Part shown: positions 16,658-24,320 of the stretch, one piece after another | Layout: each line of letters begins with the position of its first letter | How positions within the stretch are numbered: the stretch's first letter is position 1 | DNA from: Ferrimonas balearica | Lineage (GTDB): Bacteria > Pseudomonadota > Gammaproteobacteria > Enterobacterales > Shewanellaceae | Direction: 5' to 3' | DNA length: 64,000 nucleotides | NCBI RefSeq assembly: GCF_019802055.1 | Contig: NZ_JAHVHW010000006.1 | Coordinates: forward strand, 421,598 to 485,597 | Translations under genes and position numbers: made by a program | The notes under the pieces: model-generated | The model's database searches: none | The model's input: only the letters and a program-made list of their open reading frames with translations | What the model was told of the DNA's origin: nothing

Positions 16658-17293
16658 ATGCTCTGCCCCCTGTGCCAGCACCCCGACCCCGGCCATTATC
16701 ACCAGGACAAGCGACGCCACTATTTCCAATGCCAACGCTGCAGCCTGGTGTTTGCGGATCCTGCTGCGCTGCTGCCGGCCCATGCAGAGAAGGATCAGTA
16801 CGACAAACACAATAATGACCCGGGCGATCCCGGATATCGTCGCTTTCTGTCCCGAGTGGCTGAGCCGCTGCAAGCCAGACTTCCATCGGGCTCAGAGGGC
16901 CTGGATTTCGGGTGTGGCCCAGGCCCGACCCTGTCGTTGATGATGTCTGAAGCGGGCTATCCTACCGGAGTCTACGATCCCTATTTCGCACCGGACCGCA
17001 CACCACTGCGTCGCCAGTACGACTTCATCACCTGCACCGAGGCGATTGAGCACTTCTACCGACCGGCCCGTGAGTGGCACCTGCTGGTGACGCTGCTGAA
17101 GCCCGGCGGCTGGTTGGGACTGATGACCAAGCTGGTGCGTGGCCCTCAGGCGTTTGCCCAATGGCATTACAAAAACGACCCCACTCACGTCAGCTTCTTC
17201 AGCCAGGCCACCTTCGAGTACCTGGCCAAACGTGATGGTCTGCGCCTGGAGTTCATCGGCGCCGACGTTATTCTGCTGCAAAAACCGGCATAA
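16658..17293 (+). CDS. Class I SAM-dependent methyltransferase with N-terminal zinc ribbon
   Basis: A 211-residue protein. The N-terminus has two cysteine pairs, CPLC (about 3-6) and CQRC (about 26-29), like a small zinc ribbon. The SAM-binding motif GLDFGCGPGPTLS is near residue 82, with FITCTEAIEHFY as motif IV region. I start at ATG 16658: a perfect TATAAT at 16621-16626 would place the transcript start after the earlier ATG at 16625, and AGGA lies six bases before 16658. Substrate unknown. It lies between csrC and yihI. Confidence 0.82.
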   Translation: MLCPLCQHPDPGHYHQDKRRHYFQCQRCSLVFADPAALLPAHAEKDQYDKHNNDPGDPGYRRFLSRVAEPLQARLPSGSEGLDFGCGPGPTLSLMMSEAGYPTGVYDPYFAPDRTPLRRQYDFITCTEAIEHFYRPAREWHLLVTLLKPGGWLGLMTKLVRGPQAFAQWHYKNDPTHVSFFSQATFEYLAKRDGLRLEFIGADVILLQKPA

Positions 17294-17326
17294 TCTGATA
17301 TAAACCCGCCCCCGATTGGAGGCTCT

Positions 17327-17845
17327 ATGACCCGAATTAAGAAATCCCGCAAAGTGAACAACAATGGCCCGGCCCGCCCCCCCCGGGAAAAGGCCAGCGC
17401 CCGTGCCAAGCACACCGGCAAGAAAGTTGGTAAAGGACAGACCAGCGGCAGCCGCCACAGCCAAAGCAAAGAGGCTCTGGCTCGCCAGGAGGCTGCTACC
17501 AAAGATCCTCGCCTGGGCAGCAAGACTCCCATTGCGCTCTTTGTGGACGCCACTGCCCCTGCTAAAGCGGCACCTAAGGCATTGGCCCCGGATGTTGAGC
17601 TGGCGAAGCTGGAAGCGGATCCGCGCCTCAATAACCTGCTGGAGCGAACCGAGTCTGGCGAAACCCTGAAACCGAAAGATCAGGCGTGGCTGGATGCAAC
17701 CCTGGACCGCATTGCGGACCTGATGCATCAGCTGGGTCTGGATGTCGACGACGAAGGGTACGAAGAGGAGCCGGAGTCTGACGAACCGGATCTGCTCAGT
17801 CGCTTTGAACAGGGCGCCGACCTGCTGGATCAATACAAGGAGTAA
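17327..17845 (+). CDS. yihI: Der GTPase-activating protein YihI
   Basis: A 172-residue, very basic N-terminus (lysine/arginine-rich to about residue 70) followed by an acidic C-terminal domain. Conserved family text includes LGSKTPIALFV and RLNNLLERTESGETL. YihI stimulates the GTPase of Der/EngA and so tunes 50S ribosome assembly. It is syntenic with E. coli (engB-csrC-yihI-hemN). The next gene starts two bases after the stop. Confidence 0.93.
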   Translation: MTRIKKSRKVNNNGPARPPREKASARAKHTGKKVGKGQTSGSRHSQSKEALARQEAATKDPRLGSKTPIALFVDATAPAKAAPKALAPDVELAKLEADPRLNNLLERTESGETLKPKDQAWLDATLDRIADLMHQLGLDVDDEGYEEEPESDEPDLLSRFEQGADLLDQYKE

Positions 17846-17847
17846 TC

Positions 17848-18285
17848 ATGCCGACATGGATGGTGGCCGTTGCCACCGGGATCATTCTCGCCCTGGCAAG
17901 CTACGCCGCCTATCTGTTGTGGCAACTCCGCCAGCAACGCCAGAGTCAGGCCAAAGCGAAAGCGGAACGCCGGGCGACTCTGGTGGAGCACATCCAGCTG
18001 ATCGCCAAAGCCTGTCAGCAACAGCAGTGCGAGCCGTCCGAGGCCGCTCTGCGCCTGGTGAATCTGCTCCGGGCCCTGCCGGACGCTGAGATGGACGCCC
18101 TGCGTCAACAGTACCCGGTGCTCCACGAGCTTTACGACAAAGTGGCTGACCAGCCCATTCTTGAAGCGCGCAAAGCGCTGAAACGCAACGAGCGGATGAA
18201 GCTGGATATGGAGCGGGCGCACTGGGAATCCCGCCTGGGGCCAAAACTGGACCCGGAACTGCTGGCGCTGTCCCAGATCCAGTAA
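17848..18285 (+). CDS. DUF2489 membrane-anchored protein
   Basis: A 145-residue protein with one N-terminal transmembrane helix (about 4-25), then an extended helical cytoplasmic region rich in Q, R, A and E. The content LVEHIQLIAKACQQQQCEPSEAALRLVNLL fits the DUF2489 family, which is regularly found downstream of yihI in Shewanella-type genomes. No enzymatic motif is seen. Two-base spacing shows operon membership with yihI. Confidence 0.82.
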   Translation: MPTWMVAVATGIILALASYAAYLLWQLRQQRQSQAKAKAERRATLVEHIQLIAKACQQQQCEPSEAALRLVNLLRALPDAEMDALRQQYPVLHELYDKVADQPILEARKALKRNERMKLDMERAHWESRLGPKLDPELLALSQIQ

Positions 18286-18288
18286 CGG

Positions 18289-18612
18289 TCAGCGCGGGCA
18301 CTCCGGTAGAGCCAGCTCGCGCGACTCGTACAGCGCCTTCAGCGCTTTTTGCTCCTTGGTGCAGGCGTCCAGTGCCTGTTGCGACGCCCTCGCCACGGAG
18401 TCCCACCCCTTATCCTGGTACTTGTCCACGTCCATCCTGTGTAATCCCGCCAGTGACTCAACCCGGCACCAGCGATGGTTCAACTCACTCTCCGTTGCCT
18501 GCTGCCAATAACTGAGCGGCTGCGCCTTTTTACCTATCTCACACACCTTTGCCTGTGCATTGGCCACAACCAGTCCACTCAATGCCACCGCTGTCACAAC
18601 TCTCCCTAGCAT
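18289..18612 (-). CDS. Small secreted cysteine-containing protein of unknown function
   Basis: A 107-residue protein with a signal peptide (MLGRVVTAVALSGLVVANAQA) and four cysteines in the mature part (CEIG, WCRVES, DACTKE, LPEC), probably two disulfides. I start at 18612, where GGAGGTG precedes the ATG; a longer reading from 18696 lacks this. The family is not recognised. It is convergent with the DUF2489 gene (three bases between stops) and divergent from hemN. Confidence 0.75.
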   Translation of the reverse strand: MLGRVVTAVALSGLVVANAQAKVCEIGKKAQPLSYWQQATESELNHRWCRVESLAGLHRMDVDKYQDKGWDSVARASQQALDACTKEQKALKALYESRELALPECPR

Positions 18613-18730
18613 TAACAACACCTCCTTCGCAATTCTGTTGCCACATTGGTCAAATTTGGGGCCATGATCAATGGCGAGTTCGGACAAAAGGTGCATAATG
18701 CGGACATTCCGATCCCAAGGAGACGCTTTC

Positions 18731-20101
18731 GTGCAGGATAAAATCAGCTGGAATCAGGCCCTGATTGAGAAATACAACTACTCAGGACCCCGATACACTT
18801 CATACCCCACCGCCATCGAGTTCCATAAAGATTTTTCCGATGCCGATCTGCGCCAGGCGATTACTGGCTCCGATAAGCGGGATCTCTCGCTCTACATCCA
18901 CGTCCCCTTCTGCCACAAGCTTTGCTACTACTGCGGCTGCAACAAGATCATCACCCGCCATCCGCACAAGGCAGACCAATACCTGGATTACCTGGAGCGT
19001 GAAATTAAGAACCGGGCGCCCCTGTTCCAGGATTACACCGTTACCCAGATGCACTGGGGCGGCGGTACTCCCACCTTCCTCAACAACGACCAGATCCGCC
19101 GCCTGACCGGCCTGTTGAAGGAACACTTCAACTTTGCTGACGAAGGTGAGTTCTCCATCGAGATCGATCCCCGCGAAATCGAGCTGGAAACCGTGGATGT
19201 ACTGAAAGAGGTGGGCTTCAACCGCATCTCTGTGGGCGTTCAGGACTTCAACAAAGAGGTTCAGAAGGCGGTAAACCGTGAGCAGGATGAGCAGTTCATC
19301 TTTGACCTGATCAAGTACGCTCGCGAACAGGGCTTTGAGTCCACCAACGTGGATTTGATCTACGGCCTGCCGCACCAGACTCCGGAAACCTTCGTGAAGA
19401 CCCTGGAGCGCATCAAGGATCTGAGCCCGGATCGTCTGAGCATCTTCAACTACGCGCACCTGCCGCACCGTTTTGCCGCGCAGCGTAAGATCCACGAAGA
19501 GGATCTGCCGAGCCCGCAGCAGAAACTGAAGATCCTGGAAACCAGCATCAACACGCTGACCGACGAAGGCTACCAGTTCATCGGTATGGACCACTTCGCC
19601 AAGCCGGATGACGAGTTGGCCAAGCTGCAACGCGCTGGCAAGCTGCACCGTAACTTCCAGGGCTACACCACTCAGCCCGACGCGGATCTGCTGGGCCTGG
19701 GCGCTTCTGCCATCTCCAGCATCGGTAACGCCTACGCTCAGAACCAGGTGGCGCTGAAAGACTACTACGATGCCATCGATGCCGAAGGCCATGCCCTGGT
19801 GAAGGGCTGCTCTCTGGAGCGTGACGACTTTATCCGCCGTGCCGTGATCAAGCAGCTGATCTGTCACTTCGAAATGGATAAGCGCGTCATTGAGGAGGAG
19901 TGGGACATCAACTTCGACGAGTACTTCGCCGAAGATCTTAAACTGCTGACCCCCTTCGTCGAGGACGAGCTGGTGGAGCTGGATGGCACCATCATTCGCG
20001 TCACCTCTCAGGGCAACCTGCTGATCCGCAACATCTGCATGTGCTTCGACCGCTACCTGCGTGAGAAAGCTCGCCAGCAGCAGTTCAGCCGCGTTATCTG
20101 A
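18731..20101 (+). CDS. hemN: Oxygen-independent coproporphyrinogen III dehydrogenase HemN
   Basis: A radical-SAM enzyme that oxidatively decarboxylates coproporphyrinogen III to protoporphyrinogen IX for anaerobic haem synthesis. The [4Fe-4S] cluster motif is PFCHKLCYYCGC (CxxxCxxC, about residues 60-71), with the family start WNQALIEKYNYSGPRYTSYPTA. I use the GTG at 18731: it has AAGGAGA at 18718-18724 and gives 456 residues, against 457 in E. coli. The longer ATG reading adds 20 non-homologous residues. A clear FNR box was not found upstream. Confidence 0.95.
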   Translation: MQDKISWNQALIEKYNYSGPRYTSYPTAIEFHKDFSDADLRQAITGSDKRDLSLYIHVPFCHKLCYYCGCNKIITRHPHKADQYLDYLEREIKNRAPLFQDYTVTQMHWGGGTPTFLNNDQIRRLTGLLKEHFNFADEGEFSIEIDPREIELETVDVLKEVGFNRISVGVQDFNKEVQKAVNREQDEQFIFDLIKYAREQGFESTNVDLIYGLPHQTPETFVKTLERIKDLSPDRLSIFNYAHLPHRFAAQRKIHEEDLPSPQQKLKILETSINTLTDEGYQFIGMDHFAKPDDELAKLQRAGKLHRNFQGYTTQPDADLLGLGASAISSIGNAYAQNQVALKDYYDAIDAEGHALVKGCSLERDDFIRRAVIKQLICHFEMDKRVIEEEWDINFDEYFAEDLKLLTPFVEDELVELDGTIIRVTSQGNLLIRNICMCFDRYLREKARQQQFSRVI

Positions 20102-20117
20102 CGTCTGAGCCTCTAAC

Positions 20118-20146
20118 AAAAAGCCGCCCCGATGGGCGGCTTTTTT
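20118..20146. terminator. Bidirectional terminator between hemN and add
   Basis: A 12-base-pair stem (20118-20129 with 20134-20145) with A-run on the left and T-run on the right serves both convergent genes. Confidence 0.9.
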
Positions 20147-20148
20147 GA

Positions 20149-21156
20149 TCAGCGTGCGCGACCGGCTTTTCGAGCCCGCAACGCTTCTCGCTCTGACTCG
20201 CTGAGAAACGCCAGTTCAAGGCCGTTGAGCTGGATCTGACGCAGCTGGCTCTCACTCAGGCCGATGCGCTCTCGGGCCATCCGGTACTCAAAGGGCACCG
20301 AGTTGGCCGATACGCCCGGGTCATCGGTGTTCAGACACACCTTAATGCCCGCTTCCACAAACTGGCGGATGGGATGTACGTCATAGTCTGCCACGGAGTT
20401 GGCGTGCACATTTGAAGTGGGGCAGGACTCAATGCCGATGCCCCGTTCCGCCAGGAACGCCATCAGGCGAGGGTCCTGGGTCGCCGTTGTGGCATGACCC
20501 AGACGGGTGGCGCCCAACTCCTGTACCGCCTGCCAGATGCTGCTTGGCGGTCCCGGCTCGCCGGCATGAATGGTCACGTTCAGCCCGGCATCCCGGACCC
20601 GTTTAAAGTGGTCAACAAACAGCGTACCCGGAAAACCCTCTTCGTCCCCCGCCAGGTCACAGGCGACAAAGTGGTCCCGCTGGCTGAGGATGGCATCCAG
20701 CTCACGATGGCAGGCCTCCTGGCCATCCCCGCGACACAAGATCCCGATCAGGTTCACTTTGACTCCGGTGGCGCGGGCCGCACTCTGCACCCCATCGATC
20801 ACCGCTTCCACCACACCCTCCTGAGGCAGGCCATGCGGCCCGGCCATATAGGCGGGAGAGAAACGCAGCTCAGCGTAGTCCACCCCCTCCAGCGCCAGGT
20901 CTTCCACGTTTTCGCGCGCGACCCGATGCACGGCATTCAGGTCACCCAGAACCGCCACCTGGTAATCCAGCTTAGCCAGCAGCGCCTCAACGGAAGGGCA
21001 GCGGTCGATCACCTGAAGGTAGGGTCGCAACGCAGCCAGGGTGTTGGCAGGAAGGGGGATATTAAAGTGACGGCCGAGGTCCAGCACGGTTTCGGGACGA
21101 ACACTGCCGTCCAGGTGTCGATGCAGATCAGTCAGCACCAGAGTGGGATCAGTCAT
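20149..21156 (-). CDS. add: Adenosine deaminase
   Basis: A 335-residue zinc enzyme of the amidohydrolase superfamily deaminating adenosine to inosine in purine salvage. Motifs seen: DLHRHLDGSVRPET (zinc ligands, about residues 10-23), HAGEPGPPSSIWQAV (catalytic Glu region), RLGHATTA and CLNTDDPGVS near the C-terminus. Single-gene unit, divergent from the DUF885 lipoprotein gene. Confidence 0.93.
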   Translation of the reverse strand: MTDPTLVLTDLHRHLDGSVRPETVLDLGRHFNIPLPANTLAALRPYLQVIDRCPSVEALLAKLDYQVAVLGDLNAVHRVARENVEDLALEGVDYAELRFSPAYMAGPHGLPQEGVVEAVIDGVQSAARATGVKVNLIGILCRGDGQEACHRELDAILSQRDHFVACDLAGDEEGFPGTLFVDHFKRVRDAGLNVTIHAGEPGPPSSIWQAVQELGATRLGHATTATQDPRLMAFLAERGIGIESCPTSNVHANSVADYDVHPIRQFVEAGIKVCLNTDDPGVSANSVPFEYRMARERIGLSESQLRQIQLNGLELAFLSESEREALRARKAGRAR

Positions 21157-21280
21157 GGGTACAGTTCTATTTTTATCGCTCCGTTACTCCCTCCCAATTG
21201 GACTAACGGATCCGTTACAATGGCGCAACCCCGCTCCCAGGGGTCGGTGCACAAGGATATAGAAAACAAGGAAAAAAACG

Positions 21281-23008
21281 ATGAAAAAGTGCCTGGGTAT
21301 GGCGCTGTTGCTGCTCGCGGGCTGCGCCTCAACCCCCACCCCGACCGATGAACTGAATCAATTGATGGACGCCACCTGGCAACAGCAACTGGAAGCGTAT
21401 CCCAGCCTGGCACACCGATACGGCGACGCCGACGCGGCAGGTCGTCTGGCCGATACTTCCCCGCAATTCCTGGCCAGTCAGCATCAGGCTTATCTCGACC
21501 TGCTGGCGCGCGCCAACGCGCTTCAGAGCGACGAATTGTCAGCCGAACAACAGGTGGATCTGGCCATCCTGCTGGGGATTCTTAATAACCAGGTCGACAG
21601 CTACCGCTTCAAAGAGCACCTGGTTCCCATCTCTTCCGAGGGTGGCTTTCACGCCTACATCGCCAGCTTTGCCCGCAACGCCCGGTTGACCGACGAGCAG
21701 GCGATCGAGCACTACCTCAGCCGCCTTCAGGCCCTGCCCGTTTACTTTGACCAGCAGATCGCCTGGATGCGACAGGGGATGGCAGAGGGGATCACCGTAC
21801 CCCAGGTGGTGCTGCCCGGCTTTGAGGACAGCATCCTTGCCTTTATTCCGGACACCCCTGAGCAGAGCCTCTACTACCGCCCCCTGGACGCTCTGGGTGA
21901 AGCGCATGCCGACGCCAAGAAGCAGGGTCTGACTCTGGTGCAGGAGCAGGTGATTCCGGCTTATCAGGCCTTCTACGACTTCTTTATCAACGAGTATCAA
22001 CCGGCAGCCCGCCAGACCATCGCCGCCAGCGAACTGCCCGATGGCCGAGACTACTATGAGAACCGGGTTCGTCACTTCACGACTTTGGGTATGACCGCCG
22101 ACGAGGTGCATCAGTTGGGGCTGGAAGAGGTAGCCCGGATCCGTGCCGAGATGGAGCAGGTGATCCTTGAGCTGGGTTTCGAGGGCAGCTTTGCGGAGTT
22201 CCTCGATTTCCTGCGTACCGACCCGCGTTTCTACGCGCAGACGCCGGATGAACTGCTGCGCTACGCCGCCTTTCTCTCCAAGCAGGCGGACGCCATGCTG
22301 CCGCGCTTCTTTAAAACCTTGCCGCGCACCCCTTACGGCATCAAAGAAGTACCCGCCGAAATCGCGCCCAAATACACCACCGGGCGCTACTCCGGCTCCA
22401 GCAATGACGACCAGCCCGGCTACTACTGGGTCAACACCTACGCTCTGGATAAGCGCCCGTTGTACGAGATGGAGGCCCTGACTCTGCATGAAGCGGTTCC
22501 CGGTCACCATCTGCAGATCGCCCTGAGCCAGGAGCAGGACGTCCATCTGCTGCGTCGCAACCACTACATCAGCGCCTTTGGCGAAGGGTGGGGCCTGTAC
22601 GCAGAGAAACTCGGCCTTGAAGGCGGCTTTTACCAGGACCCCTACAGCAACTTTGGCCGCCTCACCTACGAGATGTGGCGCGCCTGTCGCCTGGTGGTGG
22701 ACACCGGCATGCACGCCAAAGGCTGGAGCCGGGATCAGGCACTCGCTTTCCTGGCTGACAATACGGCGCTCTCCCTACACAACGTCCAAACCGAGATCGA
22801 CCGCTACATCTCCTGGCCCGGTCAGGCAGTGTCTTACAAGGTGGGAGAGCTGACGCTGTGGCGGCTGCGCAACAAGGCGGAAGCCGAATTGGGCGATCAG
22901 TTTGATGTTCGTGCCTTCCACGATCAGGTTCTCGGCGGTGGCTCCATGCCCCTCGCCGAACTGGAGCGTCAGTTGGACGCCTGGATCGCCACCCAGCGCC
23001 AGGGGTAA
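21281..23008 (+). CDS. DUF885 family lipoprotein, putative metallopeptidase
   Basis: A 575-residue protein with a lipoprotein signal (LLAGC, Cys15). The DUF885 zinc-binding signature HEAVPGHH lies around residues 402-409, followed by FGEGWGLYAEKLG, the region carrying the third (Glu) ligand. Members of this family are predicted envelope metalloproteases; substrates are largely unknown. A good GGA-rich ribosome-binding site precedes the ATG. Confidence 0.9.
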   Translation: MKKCLGMALLLLAGCASTPTPTDELNQLMDATWQQQLEAYPSLAHRYGDADAAGRLADTSPQFLASQHQAYLDLLARANALQSDELSAEQQVDLAILLGILNNQVDSYRFKEHLVPISSEGGFHAYIASFARNARLTDEQAIEHYLSRLQALPVYFDQQIAWMRQGMAEGITVPQVVLPGFEDSILAFIPDTPEQSLYYRPLDALGEAHADAKKQGLTLVQEQVIPAYQAFYDFFINEYQPAARQTIAASELPDGRDYYENRVRHFTTLGMTADEVHQLGLEEVARIRAEMEQVILELGFEGSFAEFLDFLRTDPRFYAQTPDELLRYAAFLSKQADAMLPRFFKTLPRTPYGIKEVPAEIAPKYTTGRYSGSSNDDQPGYYWVNTYALDKRPLYEMEALTLHEAVPGHHLQIALSQEQDVHLLRRNHYISAFGEGWGLYAEKLGLEGGFYQDPYSNFGRLTYEMWRACRLVVDTGMHAKGWSRDQALAFLADNTALSLHNVQTEIDRYISWPGQAVSYKVGELTLWRLRNKAEAELGDQFDVRAFHDQVLGGGSMPLAELERQLDAWIATQRQG

Positions 23009-23061
23009 ACTCCGTCCATGATCCGCGGGGCCTATGGCCCCGCTCAATGTAGGGAGCCCTT

Positions 23062-23370
23062 ATGGATAAGCACACTGAAACCGAAGTGCAGGCCGCTGTT
23101 CTGCGCCGTCTGCTCAGTCACCTGGACAGCCACAAGGAGGTTCAGAATATCGACCTGATGATCCTCGCTGACTTCTGTCGCAACTGTCTAGCCAAGTGGT
23201 ATATGGCGGAAGCGAAAGAGCGGGGTGTCGACGTGGATTATGATGCCGCGCGAGAAGCGATCTACGGCATGCCCTACAGCGAATGGAAAGCCAAGCACCA
23301 GATGGATGCAACGCCTGAGCAGATGGCCGCATTTGAGGCCCGTCAGGCAGCCAAGAAAGCCAACTCATGA
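23062..23370 (+). CDS. DUF1244 family protein
   Basis: A 102-residue cytoplasmic protein with the recognisable block LADFCRNCLAKWY...YGMPYSEWKAKHQ. The family is conserved in proteobacteria but has no assigned function; the paired cysteines (C35, C38 approximately) are invariant in members I recall. It overlaps the pldB-like gene by four bases. Confidence 0.88.
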   Translation: MDKHTETEVQAAVLRRLLSHLDSHKEVQNIDLMILADFCRNCLAKWYMAEAKERGVDVDYDAAREAIYGMPYSEWKAKHQMDATPEQMAAFEARQAAKKANS

Positions 23371-24320
23371 GCGTTGCGAGCCTCATCTGGCAACAGGCGG
23401 AGCAGGGCAGTTTCGCCGGGGTGGATGGCGTGCCTATCCACTACGCCGTGCTTCGTCACCCTCAAGAGCGGGGCGCCATCGCGCTCTGTACTGGCCGGGT
23501 TGAAACCTATCTGAAATACCATGAGCTGGTTGATGATCTCTACGGCATGGGTTTCACACTCTACCTGTGGGATCACCGGGGACAGGGGCTGTCCGGCCGC
23601 ATGCTCGCAAACCCTCAGGTCGGCCATGTGGCCCGCTTCGACGATTACGTGGCGGACATGCATGAGCTTTACCAGACCCTGATCGCCCCGGCGGGCCACC
23701 GCCACCTGGCGCTGCTGGGACACTCCATGGGCGGGGCTATCGCCACCACCTATCTGCAGCGCTATCCCGATCACTTCCAGGCTGCCGTGCTGTCCGCACC
23801 GATGTACGGCATTCTTCTGCCTGCCCCCAAGGCACTGCTTCAGCCCCTGGTTGCACTGATGGCGACCTTTGCCCCAGGACGTTATGTCCCCGGTGGCAAT
23901 GACTACGATCCGGTTCGGTTTGAGGAGAATGAGTTGACCGGCGATGCCCGCCGATACGCGGAGTTCCGGGCACTATACGAAGCCTGGCCCGGCGTAAAAC
24001 TGGGGGATCCCAGCCTGGGGTGGCTGGCACAGGCTCTGAAGCAGATCGATAAGCTGACCAGGATGACGGTCTCCGTCCCCATTCTTGTCCTGCAGGCGGG
24101 GGACGACAACATCGTGGATAACGAGGCTCAGCAAGCGTTCTGTGAACGCCAGCCACATCATCAGTTGCTGACGTACCAAGGCGCCCGACACGAGATTCTG
24201 ATTGAGCAGGACCCTATCCGCTCCGCCGCCATCAATGCGGCAGAGCAGTGGTGGGTTCGCCATGGTGCTGCTGCATCTTCAACCGTTTCAGCAGCGAGTC
24301 CAGTGGCCGCGGAGCGCTGA
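23367..24320 (+). CDS. pldB: Alpha/beta hydrolase, lysophospholipase PldB-like
   Basis: A 317-residue hydrolase of the monoacylglycerol lipase/lysophospholipase group. The nucleophile elbow GHSMGG puts the catalytic serine at residue 120. The oxyanion/structural motif DHRGQGLSGR is at about 69-78, the acidic residue in LQAGDDNIVD, and the histidine in ARHEILIE. The gene starts inside DUF1244. Its 3' end overlaps the convergent GGDEF/EAL gene by 89 bases. Confidence 0.87.
   Translation: MSVASLIWQQAEQGSFAGVDGVPIHYAVLRHPQERGAIALCTGRVETYLKYHELVDDLYGMGFTLYLWDHRGQGLSGRMLANPQVGHVARFDDYVADMHELYQTLIAPAGHRHLALLGHSMGGAIATTYLQRYPDHFQAAVLSAPMYGILLPAPKALLQPLVALMATFAPGRYVPGGNDYDPVRFEENELTGDARRYAEFRALYEAWPGVKLGDPSLGWLAQALKQIDKLTRMTVSVPILVLQAGDDNIVDNEAQQAFCERQPHHQLLTYQGARHEILIEQDPIRSAAINAAEQWWVRHGAAASSTVSAASPVAAER

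Noticed and set aside
18613..18730. FNR box upstream of hemN
   Set aside because: TTGGTCAAATTTGG and ATGATCAATGG were examined, but neither gives TTGAT-N4-ATCAA.
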